Below, one piece after another: positions 1 through 8,191 of a stretch of 49,405 nucleotides of DNA. This DNA is from Phycisphaeraceae bacterium. GTDB lineage: Bacteria > Planctomycetota > Phycisphaerae > Phycisphaerales > Phycisphaeraceae. A program made the position numbers and the translations under genes. The stretch is from positions 1 through 49,405 of the forward strand of contig PAIY01000029.1 in NCBI GenBank assembly GCA_002704825.1, written 5' to 3'. A model generated the notes under the pieces. It searched no databases, had not been told where the DNA came from, and saw only the letters and a program-made list of their open reading frames with translations. Each line of letters begins with the position of its first letter. Position 1 is the first letter of the stretch.

Positions 1-285
1 TTCCGGCTCGGCCTTACCTTTACCCATACGCTGTTCCAAGGGCTTCTTGGTGATGGGTTTGTCGGGGAAGACGCGGACGAAAAGTTTGCCTTCACGGCTG
101 ACGTACTGACGAGCGGCGATACGGCCGGCTTCAATCTGACGAGCGGTAAGCAAACCATTTTCCATCGACTGCAAACCGTATTCACCGAAAGCGACATAGT
201 TGCCGCGAGTGGCTACGCCCTTGTAGACGTTGCCCGATTTACGGTGCTGTTTACGATATCGAACTCGTTTTGGCATCAACGGCAT
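1..285 (-). CDS. rplP: 50S ribosomal protein L16, partial (C-terminus beyond window)
   Basis: The first 95 residues of L16 are present; the family is about 137 residues long, so the C-terminal third lies outside the window. The N-terminus reads [15 protein letters not shown], the typical L16 opening. The ATG at 285 is preceded by AAAGGAAG at a 6-nt spacing, which favours it over the ATG at 276. L16 binds 23S rRNA near the A-site tRNA elbow of the large subunit. It follows rpsC by 40 nt, the canonical place for rplP in the S10 operon. Identity is certain from sequence and order. Confidence 0.95.
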   Translation of the reverse strand, partial: MPLMPKRVRYRKQHRKSGNVYKGVATRGNYVAFGEYGLQSMENGLLTARQIEAGRIAARQYVSREGKLFVRVFPDKPITKKPLEQRMGKGKAEPE

Positions 286-325
286 CGTTGACTTCCTTTA
301 CACTTAAGTAACTATCAATCTCGTC

Positions 326-1030
326 TTAGCGACGGCCACGGGCACGCGGGCGGGCACCGGCGGCACGGGATTCGATTTCACCTTCAGCCAGTTCGGTGTA
401 CATCCCCTTGAAGACCCAAACCTTGACACCGATGATGCCATAGGTCGTGCGGCTCAGGGCCAGACCGTAATCCACATTGGCCTGGATCGTCTGAAGCGGA
501 ATCGCACCCAGACGAATGTCTTCCTTACGGCTCATTTCATGACCACCCAAGCGGCCAGAGAGCTGAATCTTGATCCCCTTGGCACCGGCGGCGATGGCGG
601 CGTCGGCCTTCATCTTCACAACACGGCGGAAGCTTGCACGCTTGGCCAGCTGTTCGGCGATGCTTTCACCGATGAGCTGTGCATCAATGTCGGGGTTACC
701 GATTTCGATGCAGGAGACCGAGACGTTACGACCGGTCAGGCGTTGCAGTTCCACGGTCAGGTCTTCAATGTTCTGACCCTTGGGGCCGATGACCAGACCA
801 GGACGTGCGGTACGGATGATGACTTTAAGCTCTTCACGTGTACGCTCGATGTGAATGTCACTCACAGCTGCAAACGGAGGTTTGCGGTTGAGCTTCTTAT
901 CGATGTACTGACGGATCTTCTCGTCTTCAACGAGCAGTTCGCCGTAAAGGGCCTTGGGGGCATACCAGCGGCTGCGGTGAGCTTCGGTAATGCCAACTCG
1001 AAATCCAAATGGATGAACCTTTTGTCCCAT
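326..1030 (-). CDS. rpsC: 30S ribosomal protein S3
   Basis: S3 (234 aa) forms part of the mRNA entry tunnel of the small subunit. The N-terminus MGQKVHPFGFRVGI is diagnostic. A KH type-2 domain with the GPKGQNIEDL loop lies around residues 80-95, and the C-terminal S3 domain ends in an Arg-rich tail. It lies between rplV and rplP in the S10 operon with a 34-nt upstream spacer. The Shine-Dalgarno sequence is weak (AGAG about 7 nt upstream), so coupling from rplV may help translation. Length is normal. Confidence 0.98.
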   Translation of the reverse strand: MGQKVHPFGFRVGITEAHRSRWYAPKALYGELLVEDEKIRQYIDKKLNRKPPFAAVSDIHIERTREELKVIIRTARPGLVIGPKGQNIEDLTVELQRLTGRNVSVSCIEIGNPDIDAQLIGESIAEQLAKRASFRRVVKMKADAAIAAGAKGIKIQLSGRLGGHEMSRKEDIRLGAIPLQTIQANVDYGLALSRTTYGIIGVKVWVFKGMYTELAEGEIESRAAGARPRARGRR

Positions 1031-1064
1031 GATTAATCTCTATGGTTGGGGTTAGCTCTCTTGC

Positions 1065-1406
1065 TTACTTCACATCAACCGCAATGGTGATGTGACTGGT
1101 TCGCTTCTTGATCGCGTGGGCTCGGCCACGGTCTTTGGGCTGAAAACGCTTCATGGTCGGACCTGAATCCACACGGGCGTCGGTGACGATCAGGCGACGC
1201 ATCTGGTCACTTGAAAGGTCGCCGGCAGAGCGGGCGTTTTCACGGGCCGCTTCCAGGGCACGCAGAATGTAAACGGCAGCACGACGCTTGCACATCCGCA
1301 GAATCGAGTCTGCTTCGGCGATGGGCTTTGAGCGAATCAGGTCGACGACAGGACGAACCTTGGTCGGGCTGATGCGTGCTCCGCGATGAACATTGGTATA
1401 AGGCAT
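1065..1406 (-). CDS. rplV: 50S ribosomal protein L22
   Basis: L22 (113 aa) lines the peptide exit tunnel of the large subunit. It has the usual N-terminal block with RISPTKVRPVVDLIR and the C-terminal hairpin region with the MKRFQPKDRGRAH motif around residues 83-95, which in L22 reaches the tunnel. GGAG lies 8 nt before the ATG. It sits in canonical order between rpsS and rpsC. Length matches the family (about 110 aa) and nothing is unusual. Confidence 0.98.
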   Translation of the reverse strand: MPYTNVHRGARISPTKVRPVVDLIRSKPIAEADSILRMCKRRAAVYILRALEAARENARSAGDLSSDQMRRLIVTDARVDSGPTMKRFQPKDRGRAHAIKKRTSHITIAVDVK

Positions 1407-1437
1407 TTGATCAACTCCAATGCGAAGTTACGTTGGT

Positions 1438-1728
1438 TTATGCACGACCCGTGGCACGCATGGCCTTGGAACCGGTAGTGTGCGAACGGAACAGGCGTGT
1501 CAGTGAAAATTCACCAAGCTTGTGACCAACCATGTCTTCGGTGACGAACACTTGGTTAAACACTTTGCCGTTGTGCACCAGGAACGTGTGGCCGACAAAT
1601 TCGGGCACGATGGTGCAGCTACGGGCCCAGGTCTTGATCGGCTCACGCTTGTTCTGCTGGGCGAGCTTCTCCACCTTGCGGTAGAGCTTGAAATCCACAA
1701 ACGGACCTTTTTTAAGTGAACGGGGCAT
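1438..1728 (-). CDS. rpsS: 30S ribosomal protein S19
   Basis: S19 (96 aa) sits in the head of the small subunit next to S13. It begins [19 protein letters not shown] and carries the conserved core around [10 protein letters not shown] and the [10 protein letters not shown] segment. A strong AAGGAGG precedes the ATG by about 4 nt. It lies 27 nt after rplB and 31 nt before rplV, the standard S10-operon position. Confidence 0.98.
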   Translation of the reverse strand: MPRSLKKGPFVDFKLYRKVEKLAQQNKREPIKTWARSCTIVPEFVGHTFLVHNGKVFNQVFVTEDMVGHKLGEFSLTRLFRSHTTGSKAMRATGRA

Positions 1729-1755
1729 ATGCCCTCCTTCAATCTATCAATTCAG

Positions 1756-2613
1756 TTACAGGGTTAACTGTCCGTAACGCTTACTCACACGACGACGCAG
1801 GATGCGCTTGTTGGAAGGTTTCACCTTCTTACGCGTCTTGCCACCCTTGGCCAACACACCGGTCTTGGATGCCGGGGCACGACCACCCTTACTCTTACCA
1901 TCACCACCACCCAGAGGGTGATCGCAGTGGTTCTTGGCCACACCACGGGTATGCGGACGCTTGCCTTTGTGGCGGTTGCGACCGGCTTTACCGATGCGGA
2001 CATTCATGTGGTCGGTGTTACCGATCTGACCAATGGTCACGCGGCAGTTCACCGAGATCTGACGAATTTCACCGCTGGGCAGCACGATGGTTGCCCACTC
2101 ACCTTCACGGTTGGTCAGGCGTGCATAGCTGCCAGCTGAGCGGCAGATCGCCCCACCCTTACCGGGGGTCAGTTCGATGTTGTGAATGCTCAGACCGGTC
2201 GGGATGTACTTGGCCAGCATGGAGTTGCCAGTCTTGGGCTCAGCACGTTCCGAAGCGTTGACAATCACATCACCGTCGGTCAGACCGATGGGAGCAACGA
2301 TGTAACGCTTTTCGCCGTCTTCGAACTCAACCAATGCAATGTTGCAGGTGCGGTTGGGATCGTATTCGATGCCGATGACCTTGCCAGCCATATCGAGCTT
2401 GGTGTTGCGACGGAAGTCAACAACGCGGTAACGTTGCTTGTGACCGCCACCACGGCTTTGAACGGTGATCTTACCATGATGGTTACGACCGCCGTTTTTC
2501 TTCTTGGTCTTCAGCAGGCTTTTTTCCGGCTTGCTCTTGGTCACCTCGGAGTAAAGGTTGACCGACGAGTTGCGGCGACCTGCACTGGTTCTGTTGTATA
2601 TGCGAACGGCCAT
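1756..2613 (-). CDS. rplB: 50S ribosomal protein L2
   Basis: L2 (285 aa, slightly longer than the usual 275) is a core large-subunit protein near the peptidyl transferase centre and the inter-subunit bridge. The N-terminal OB-like domain has the GGRNHHGKITVQSRGGGHKQ region, and the C-terminal SH3-like domain carries the conserved NHCDHPLGGGDGK segment with its essential histidine. AAGGAG lies 7 nt upstream of the ATG. It is flanked by rplW (33 nt upstream) and rpsS, as in other S10 operons. Confidence 0.98.
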   Translation of the reverse strand: MAVRIYNRTSAGRRNSSVNLYSEVTKSKPEKSLLKTKKKNGGRNHHGKITVQSRGGGHKQRYRVVDFRRNTKLDMAGKVIGIEYDPNRTCNIALVEFEDGEKRYIVAPIGLTDGDVIVNASERAEPKTGNSMLAKYIPTGLSIHNIELTPGKGGAICRSAGSYARLTNREGEWATIVLPSGEIRQISVNCRVTIGQIGNTDHMNVRIGKAGRNRHKGKRPHTRGVAKNHCDHPLGGGDGKSKGGRAPASKTGVLAKGGKTRKKVKPSNKRILRRRVSKRYGQLTL

Positions 2614-2646
2614 GGGGCCTCTCCTTACTTACTGAGTCAGTTTTGC

Positions 2647-2925
2647 TCAGAACAGTTCAATCTTGTCATCCTGGTGCAATTGAACGGTGGCTTTTTTCCA
2701 GTCACGTTTTTTGGAAGCACCAAAACGCGTGCGGAAGGCTTCGCCCTTGCGGACTTGCGTCGCCACGGAGTCAACGCGGACGCCGTAAAGCTCGTTAATG
2801 GCCTTGGCGATCTGAGGCTTGGTAGCCTTCATGTCGACAATAAAGCTGTAACGGTTGCGGGATTCGGACTCCCAGGTGGACTTTTCAGTCACCAGGGGAC
2901 GCTTGATCACATAAGTCGCATCCAT
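2647..2925 (-). CDS. rplW: 50S ribosomal protein L23
   Basis: L23 (92 aa) lies at the exit of the nascent-peptide tunnel and is the docking site for trigger factor and SRP. It carries the family pattern of I-K-RPLVTEKST near the N-terminus followed by the Y-F-VD-A-K-IK-A-E-LYGV-V fold (here EL YGVRVDSV). Its GGAGG ribosome-binding site is embedded in the last codons of rplD, and only 2 nt separate the two genes, so translation is probably coupled to rplD. Confidence 0.97.
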   Translation of the reverse strand: MDATYVIKRPLVTEKSTWESESRNRYSFIVDMKATKPQIAKAINELYGVRVDSVATQVRKGEAFRTRFGASKKRDWKKATVQLHQDDKIELF

Positions 2926-2927
2926 GT

Positions 2928-3590
2928 TTATTCACCCTCCACGTTGGTGGTGACGGTATTGATCTTGCCTTGTGCCTTGTCGATGACAGCCTGCATGCCA
3001 GCCTTGTCGATCAACAGGAAACGGTGGTTAAGCACATCGAATGCATTAAGCTGTTCGACGTTAGCCACGGAGACGTATTCCACGTTGCGTGCTGATTTGG
3101 CTTCGTTGCTGGTGGTGCTCGGAAGAGCGACAAGACAGGTACGATTGATTTCGAGAGATTTAAGCAGTTGTGAGAACTGCTTGGTGCTGGGCTTTTCAAA
3201 GCTCAGTGAATCGACGACTTTGATTTCGCCGTCGACGGCCTTGGCGAGCAAGGCATTGCGATTGGCCAGACGACGCATTTTCTTGGGCATGTCCTGGCGG
3301 AAATCGCGGGCTGATTTGGCAAAGGTGTGACCACCGTGATACATGATGTTGGTACCGGCTGAACCGCGACGGGCAGAACCTGTGCCCTTCTGGCGGTAAA
3401 GCTTGCGGGTGGAATAGGAGGTACCGCTGCGACCGCGAGTGGCTGCGGTGCCTTGGCGGCGGTTGGCGTGAAAGCGGACGTATGCTTGCTTGAGAAGAGC
3501 ATGGCGAACTTCACCGCCGAGCATGGCTTCATCAACTTGCAGCGTATCAATCTGCTTGCCTTGAATGTCGTGGACTGGAATTTCAATCAT
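2928..3590 (-). CDS. rplD: 50S ribosomal protein L4
   Basis: L4 (220 aa from the ATG at 3590) binds 23S rRNA and contributes to the exit tunnel constriction. The conserved extended loop with RSGTSYSTRKLYRQKGTGSARRG is at about residues 55-80. An in-frame GTG at 3599 would add three residues, but its bases form part of the AGGTG sequence that serves the ATG 6 nt downstream. In some bacteria L4 also autoregulates the S10 operon. Here a 178-nt untranslated spacer with a small GC hairpin just before the ribosome-binding site separates it from rplC, which is unusual for this operon. Confidence 0.97.
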   Translation of the reverse strand: MIEIPVHDIQGKQIDTLQVDEAMLGGEVRHALLKQAYVRFHANRRQGTAATRGRSGTSYSTRKLYRQKGTGSARRGSAGTNIMYHGGHTFAKSARDFRQDMPKKMRRLANRNALLAKAVDGEIKVVDSLSFEKPSTKQFSQLLKSLEINRTCLVALPSTTSNEAKSARNVEYVSVANVEQLNAFDVLNHRFLLIDKAGMQAVIDKAQGKINTVTTNVEGE

Positions 3591-3605
3591 TTTATTCACC
3601 TACGG

Positions 3606-3618
3606 CCCCATCTTGGGG
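3606..3618 (-). promoter_or_regulatory. Small hairpin in front of the rplD ribosome-binding site
   Basis: Within the long spacer between rplC and rplD the sequence CCCCATCTTGGGG can form a 5-bp stem with a 3-nt loop. It ends about 5 nt before the AGGTG of rplD. It may modulate rplD translation, but this is inference from position only. Confidence 0.35.
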
Positions 3619-3768
3619 ATACGTGTTTGTTCGTCGCACAATGCCGGCGGATATTTCTCTGTCGCCGACGATGACACACGACTCGGTCGTTCGCCATACT
3701 GTTGCGACCTCGTAGTTTCCATTGACACCGTTAAACCACAGTGTCGGACTTTCGAGGTTCAGTGGGCC

Positions 3769-4473
3769 TTACTTGGCCACCTTACGCTTGAACAAGCGAA
3801 TTGCTTCCCGTACATAAACAACCCCTTGATTGGCACCGGGAACCGATCCCTTGACCAGCAAAAGGTTCTTTTCTTTATCAACTGCGATCACTTCCATACT
3901 GCGGACTGTGACCTGCTTATTACCCATCTGACCGGCCTTCTTGCCACCCTTCTTGGGCTTGCCGGTACCCAGGTTGCTGGAACGACCACCGACTGAACCG
4001 GGGGAGCGGTGCTTGCGTTCAACACCGTGCGTTGCCAACTGACCTTTGAAACCCCAACGCTTCATCGGGCCGGCCATGCCTTTACCCTTTGAGGTTGCGA
4101 TCACATCAACGTAAGGAATTTCTTCAAAAACGTCGACTTTGATTTCCTGACCCAGTTCTGCTTCACCAAGCCCAGCTTCATCGACGCGAACTTCGCGGTG
4201 AATACGCTTGGGAGCAATGCCTGCCTTGCCGTCGTGGCCGATGACCTGCATGGTCGAGCTGCGACCCTTGATGTCACCAAATGCAAGCTGAAGTGCGTTG
4301 TAGCCGTCATTTTCTTCGGTTTTGATCTGACTGACAAAGCAGGGACCCACTTCAAGAACCGTCACCGGTTCGTTGACGAGCATGTTGACTTTGTCGCCAG
4401 CACCTACATGACGATCCTTCTCAGCGAAGAGACGTGTCATGCCGATCTTCTTACCAATTAATGCCTTGGGCAT
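3769..4473 (-). CDS. rplC: 50S ribosomal protein L3
   Basis: L3 (234 aa) is an early-assembly large-subunit protein whose extension reaches the peptidyl transferase centre. The start MPKALIGKKIGMTRLF is typical, and the central loop with GPMKRWGFKGQLATHG followed by the HRSPGSVGG segment (about residues 130-165) is the conserved extension. GGGAGG lies 8 nt before the ATG. It is separated from rpsJ by 164 nt containing a terminator-like hairpin and from rplD by 178 nt; the other spacers in this operon are 2-40 nt. Confidence 0.98.
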   Translation of the reverse strand: MPKALIGKKIGMTRLFAEKDRHVGAGDKVNMLVNEPVTVLEVGPCFVSQIKTEENDGYNALQLAFGDIKGRSSTMQVIGHDGKAGIAPKRIHREVRVDEAGLGEAELGQEIKVDVFEEIPYVDVIATSKGKGMAGPMKRWGFKGQLATHGVERKHRSPGSVGGRSSNLGTGKPKKGGKKAGQMGNKQVTVRSMEVIAVDKEKNLLLVKGSVPGANQGVVYVREAIRLFKRKVAK

Positions 4474-4572
4474 TTTTCAAACCTCCCAGAGCTGCCGTTT
4501 CACGGTCCGGACCACCAAGATTCACTTGGGCGGGTCACTGCTCTGTTTGAGAAAAAAGTTTTCTATCTCACA

Positions 4573-4595
4573 CCGGAGTCTTAAAAAGTCTCCGA
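4573..4595 (-). promoter_or_regulatory. Hairpin downstream of the rpsJ-rplC attenuator
   Basis: The complementary strand can fold CGGAGACTT against AAGACTCCG with one mismatch, immediately downstream of the U-tract of the preceding terminator-like hairpin. It could be an anti-terminator partner or an independent processing site; only the symmetry is seen. Confidence 0.3.
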
Positions 4596-4596
4596 T

Positions 4597-4624
4597 AAAA
4601 AATCGCGGCCAACTCGGTCGCGAT
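4597..4624 (-). terminator. Terminator-like hairpin between rpsJ and rplC
   Basis: Reading the minus strand, ATCGCG and CGCGAT form a 6-bp GC-rich stem around an 11-nt loop, directly followed by a run of six T. It begins about 14 nt after the rpsJ stop codon. Because rplC and the rest of the operon lie downstream with no other convincing promoter seen, it may act as a partial terminator or attenuator giving rpsJ extra expression. The structure is visible; the function is inferred. Confidence 0.6.
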
Positions 4625-4637
4625 CTTCATAACAATA

Positions 4638-4946
4638 TCAGGCCTTGATTTTCACAAAGACACCAGCAGGGACGACCAGGCGGTTAAGCGCCTCAACCGT
4701 ACGTGCGGTGGGATCTTTGATATCGATAATCCGTTTATGAGTACGGATTTCGAACTGTTCACGGGACTTTTTGTCCACGTGCGGGCCACGAAGCACAGTG
4801 TAGCGTTCGATGCGCGTCGGCAGCGGAACGGGGCCAGACACTCGGGCGTTGGTGCGTTTTGCGTGATCGACGATTTCTTTCGCCGATGCGTCCAAAGCCT
4901 GGTGATCATAGGCTTCCATACGAATTCTGATTCTGCCTGCGGACAT
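4638..4946 (-). CDS. rpsJ: 30S ribosomal protein S10
   Basis: S10 (102 aa) is a small-subunit head protein; as NusE it also joins antitermination complexes. It carries the family signatures [14 protein letters not shown] near the N-terminus and [26 protein letters not shown] in the middle. AGGAAG lies 5 nt before the ATG. It is the first gene of the S10 operon here, with a promoter about 70-100 nt upstream, and is followed after 164 nt by rplC, a spacer that contains a terminator-like hairpin. Confidence 0.98.
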   Translation of the reverse strand: MSAGRIRIRMEAYDHQALDASAKEIVDHAKRTNARVSGPVPLPTRIERYTVLRGPHVDKKSREQFEIRTHKRIIDIKDPTARTVEALNRLVVPAGVFVKIKA

Positions 4947-5018
4947 TGATGCTTCCTAATTGCTCAATTCTCTGTTCATGACTACAGCAGCCCGGACCGA
5001 AATCTGGGCAGGAGGGAA

Positions 5019-5046
5019 ATCTTAACGAATCTAAAATCCCTGTCAA
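5019..5046 (-). promoter_or_regulatory. Sigma70-type promoter of the S10 operon
   Basis: On the minus strand a perfect -35 TTGACA (5041-5046) is separated by 16 nt from TAAGAT (5019-5024). The expected transcript would start near 5012, giving a leader of about 65 nt before rpsJ. This is the best promoter match upstream of the ribosomal genes. Confidence 0.75.
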
Positions 5047-5173
5047 CCGCAAATGAGCCATTTTCACCGCGAAAGTGCCGATCTCACAAAGTTATCCCCA
5101 ATTCGTGCACATCATTTAGCCCAATATCTTGAAACAACGCATGCTGCAAGGCATCTTCTAACCCCCTCCTGAC

Positions 5174-5201
5174 TTGCTTCTGCTACTGATCCCCTGATAA
5201 T
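5174..5201 (+). promoter_or_regulatory. Possible promoter of the transglutaminase-like gene
   Basis: TTGCTT at 5174-5179 is followed after 16 nt by GATAAT (5196-5201), about 35 nt before the ATG. The match is moderate, and position is the main argument. Confidence 0.4.
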
Positions 5202-5235
5202 CAAATCGACCTCATGACCTTATCCAGGAGCCGAT

Positions 5236-6033
5236 ATGTGGCTGCATTGTACTTGTGATCTCTCATTTCAGATTCCCGTCGACACCCCCTTTACGCTCAT
5301 GCTCCGACCACGCAGCGGCCACCAGCAATGGGTTGGCAGGGAGCAATACGTCTTTAATCCCAACATCCAGGCCGTCGAATACACCGACCCGTTTGGCAAT
5401 CTCTGTCAACGTCTTGTCGCACCTGCAGGGCCGTTTAGCATCAACACGTCTGTGGATGTCCAGGCTGCCGATGCAGCGGACTCAGAGCCGGGTGCACCAT
5501 TTGTCGAAGTTCAACAATTACCCGATGCCACACTCCCATTCCTGCTGCCCAGTCGGTATTGTGAATCGGATCGCTTTGCCCAGATGGCACCGGAGATTAC
5601 AGCAGGTTTTGCAGCCGGGTATGATCAATGTCAGGCCATCGTCCATTACATCCGTCAGAACATTCAATACGCACCGGGGACCGGCGGGGACATCATCTCA
5701 GCCAGCGAAGTCAACCAACAATCACACGCCGTCTGTCGAGATATGGCACACCTGGGGATCGCCTGCTGCCGCGCGTTGTCGATTCCTGCTCGGTTTGTAG
5801 TAGGCTATCTGGAAACACTAACACCCATGGACATGCACGCATGGTTTGAAGCCTATGTTGGTGGCCGGTGGTACACGTTCGACCCAACGCAGAACAATCT
5901 CGATGGCGGTCGTGTTGCCATTGCTTACGGCCGAGATGCAGCCGACGTTGCCATCTACACCCAGTTCGGCTCCCCCGTCACCCTTAACAACATGCAGGTC
6001 AATGTCCACCGGACCGATGCGCCGGGGTATTGA
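5236..6033 (+). CDS. Transglutaminase-like cysteine protease-fold protein
   Basis: A 265-aa protein with the N-terminal beta domain (about residues 1-95) and transglutaminase-like core (about 105-225) typical of bacterial COG1305 proteins. The catalytic triad is visible as Cys167 in [12 protein letters not shown], His201 in [11 protein letters not shown] and Asp216 in WYTFDPTQN. These enzymes hydrolyse or transfer amide bonds, and the bacterial substrate is generally unknown. No signal peptide is seen, so it is probably cytoplasmic. CAGGAG lies 5 nt before the ATG. It stands alone, divergent from the ribosomal operon and convergent with the next gene. Confidence 0.88.
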   Translation: MWLHCTCDLSFQIPVDTPFTLMLRPRSGHQQWVGREQYVFNPNIQAVEYTDPFGNLCQRLVAPAGPFSINTSVDVQAADAADSEPGAPFVEVQQLPDATLPFLLPSRYCESDRFAQMAPEITAGFAAGYDQCQAIVHYIRQNIQYAPGTGGDIISASEVNQQSHAVCRDMAHLGIACCRALSIPARFVVGYLETLTPMDMHAWFEAYVGGRWYTFDPTQNNLDGGRVAIAYGRDAADVAIYTQFGSPVTLNNMQVNVHRTDAPGY

Positions 6034-6039
6034 GTAATG

Positions 6040-6726
6040 TCAACGGCTACTCTCAATAGCTTTGCCATGTTTGTAACCCATGATTTCATTGATCTCTGCC
6101 TGAGTACCGACATTGCCGTTGACAATGAGTAACGTATCGGACTCAAGGTAAATATCAGTATTAATCTCTGCGATTTGCTGTAAATCCTCGCGCGTCAGAT
6201 TTAACCCCACAGCTGAAATGTATCGCATACTTGGAATATGCGCCAACGCGATGAGGCCACTGACTGTCACAGACGTATGATCCAGTAACGCTGCACGCAA
6301 CGGCTCCTGGGTCAAAAGCGCAACGTCCGAGTCAACCACATTACAGCCGATGAGTTTGATAACTTGCAGGTCAAGCGAATCAGCCATCCTGGGAAGTTGT
6401 TTTTCATGCAGGATGCAGTGCTCCAGGTATAGATGGATAACCGACGGTGTCTGGGCGATGGCATCAACCAACTCATCGGGAATGTTGAGTTGATGCAACG
6501 AAACTTCACGTGGCTTAAGTGAGTCTGCCCCCAAGACCGAGTTACCCGCAACGCAGCGATCGAGCACCTTCTCAACCACGGCCTTGGGCGGTGGGTCAGG
6601 CGAAGGGGGTGAATATTGCGATTGCTGATGTTGGATGCCAAGCACAAACATAACGCCAAAGACAAATACCAACAGGTAGGACCAAATCAACTTGCTCCAT
6701 GTCATGTTTACTGATAATCCGGCCAT
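6040..6726 (-). CDS. Hypothetical protein with one N-terminal membrane anchor
   Basis: I do not recognise this 228-aa protein. The start at 6726 is chosen because AAGGGGA lies 5 nt upstream; the open frame extends 18 codons further without a better site. One hydrophobic segment (about residues 13-30, LIWSYLLVFVFGVMFVLG) is followed by a Pro-rich linker, and then a predicted extracytoplasmic region in which Leu/Ile recur at leucine-rich-repeat-like spacing (DLQVIKLIGCNV, AALLDHTSVTVSGLIAL, MRYISAVGLNLT). A short LRR-like fold is possible. It ends 6 nt from the end of the convergent transglutaminase-like gene. Confidence 0.65.
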   Translation of the reverse strand: MAGLSVNMTWSKLIWSYLLVFVFGVMFVLGIQHQQSQYSPPSPDPPPKAVVEKVLDRCVAGNSVLGADSLKPREVSLHQLNIPDELVDAIAQTPSVIHLYLEHCILHEKQLPRMADSLDLQVIKLIGCNVVDSDVALLTQEPLRAALLDHTSVTVSGLIALAHIPSMRYISAVGLNLTREDLQQIAEINTDIYLESDTLLIVNGNVGTQAEINEIMGYKHGKAIESSR

Positions 6727-6780
6727 ATCAGTCCCCTTGCCAGATAACCGATCAAAGTTAGCCCTGTTGGTTATCCCCAC

Positions 6781-6853
6781 AGAAAAAGAAAAGGAAAAAG
6801 AAAAGGGAAAAAGAAAAGGGAAAAAGAAAAGGGGACATTCTACTTTTTCATAT
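6781..6853. repeat. Purine tract of 12-13-bp tandem units ending in GGGGACATTCTACTTTTTC
   Basis: Roughly four tandem units of the form AAAAAGAAAAGG(G) run from 6781 to 6836 and end in GGGGACATTCTACTTTTTC. Only A and G occur on the + strand over about 55 nt. The terminal motif resembles a sequence I recall next to IS200/REP-associated tyrosine transposase genes, but no transposase is encoded here, so this may be a relic. That link is memory-based inference. Confidence 0.5.
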
Positions 6854-7033
6854 AACCCTCCGGAATTTGTGTGCGAGGGATATGTTTTACCACGTGCATA
6901 CTAACAGATTCGATTTGATGATTCCCCCCCCTTCCCACTTCTGGTTGACTTGCCTCACAACTCCAAGGACAATCTCCAGTCAACCAATCCTAACTTTTTC
7001 CATGAGATGATTGAAGAAAAACGAGGCTCCACG

Positions 7034-8116
7034 GTGACAGATAACGAAAAACAACCAAAGCTTTCATTAAGCAAAAAATCCGGCATTTATCCCAATGAGC
7101 AGACGCTGCATGGCGTGAATCTGGGCAACTGGCTGCTGCTTGAAAAATGGATGTCGCCTGGGCTGTATTCGTCACCGGATCAGAAGGATGAATACACGCT
7201 TTGTGAAGCGCTGGGTGACAAAGCCAAGGGGATCATGCGGGCGCATCGGGAAAGCTGGATCACCGAGGCGGACTTCAAGTGGCTTGCCAACTGGGGCATT
7301 AATGCGGTGCGTCTGCCGTTTGGGTATTGGATACTCGAAGCTGATGGCCCCTACGTCGACTCGATCGACATCATGGATCAGGCGGTGGACTGGTGTGAAC
7401 AGTACGGCATGAAACTCCTGCTGGACCTGCACGGTTTGCCCGGCTGCCAAGGTCCGGAACATCACACCGGTCGCGGCGGTCATTTCCAGTGGCCCAAGGA
7501 TGCCAACTGCTACGCCAGGTCACTGGACCTCATTGAACAGTTCGCCCAACGCTACAAAGATAAATCCTGCATCAATGGGTTCTCCGTGGTCAATGAGCCA
7601 CATGAAACGATCGACGCGAAGGTGCTTATCAAGTTTTACGAGGCGTCCATCGAGCGTGTCCGCAAACACATGCCCGCGGAGAAGGTGGCTGCGGTGATTG
7701 CAGCGTATCCCGAGAACCTGATGTCGACCTATCACGGCTGCGTACCGCACATCGAAAACGTGATGACGGATGTGCACCTGTATCAGAGTTTCTGCGGCTG
7801 GGAGAATTGCGATCCGTTCACGTACATCTATGCAGCATCGCGTCGCGGTGAGCAACTGGGCAAGTGGGCACAGCAAGGTTCATTTGTGATTGGTGAATGG
7901 TCCCTGTCATGGCCAAAGGAATTGCATGATGTGCTCAAGACCTGGCCGACGTCGATGTATGATCAACTGATGCGCGCTTACGCCAGCACGCAGCTTGCTG
8001 CCTTCGAACAAGCCAACGGCTGGTATTTCTGGAGCTACAAAGTCATCGACCGCCCCCACTGGAGTTTCCGCGATGCGGTGGAGCGTGGCTGGTTCCCGTC
8101 GAAGATTGATGGCTAA
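7034..8116 (+). CDS. Glycoside hydrolase family 5, exo-beta-1,3-glucanase-like
   Basis: A GH5 (beta/alpha)8 hydrolase of about 360 aa. The opening HGVNLGNWLLLEKWM resembles fungal exo-beta-1,3-glucanases. The acid/base Glu188 is in the FSVVNEPHE motif and the nucleophile Glu288 in VIGEWSLSWP; DLHGLPGCQG carries the conserved His after strand 4. The likely substrate is a beta-1,3-linked glucan. No signal peptide is visible, so it may be cytoplasmic. The GTG at 7034 has GAGG 7 nt upstream; alternative starts are the ATG at 7007 and the TTG at 6950, neither with a clear ribosome-binding site. It converges on the sulfatase gene. Confidence 0.88.
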   Translation: MTDNEKQPKLSLSKKSGIYPNEQTLHGVNLGNWLLLEKWMSPGLYSSPDQKDEYTLCEALGDKAKGIMRAHRESWITEADFKWLANWGINAVRLPFGYWILEADGPYVDSIDIMDQAVDWCEQYGMKLLLDLHGLPGCQGPEHHTGRGGHFQWPKDANCYARSLDLIEQFAQRYKDKSCINGFSVVNEPHETIDAKVLIKFYEASIERVRKHMPAEKVAAVIAAYPENLMSTYHGCVPHIENVMTDVHLYQSFCGWENCDPFTYIYAASRRGEQLGKWAQQGSFVIGEWSLSWPKELHDVLKTWPTSMYDQLMRAYASTQLAAFEQANGWYFWSYKVIDRPHWSFRDAVERGWFPSKIDG

Positions 8117-8132
8117 AGCAACTCGCATAAAC

Positions 8133-8191
8133 AATCGCCACCTTCATCATTCCCGCGCAGGGATGAGGAATCGAACTGCTGTTTGGCGATT
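8133..8191. repeat. Nested inverted repeat between GH5 and sulfatase genes
   Basis: Outer perfect 8-bp arms AATCGCCA/TGGCGATT enclose an inner imperfect hairpin TTCATCATTCCC-GCGCA-GGGATGAGGAA. The right arm covers the sulfatase stop codon. It lies where two convergent transcripts end, so it may act as a bidirectional terminator; it also shares the TCATTCCCGCG core of the repeat at the right end of the window. Confidence 0.6.

Noticed and set aside
2182..3330. 382-codon open frame opposite rplB, rplW and rplD
   Set aside because: It is antisense to three certain ribosomal protein genes and crosses gene borders.
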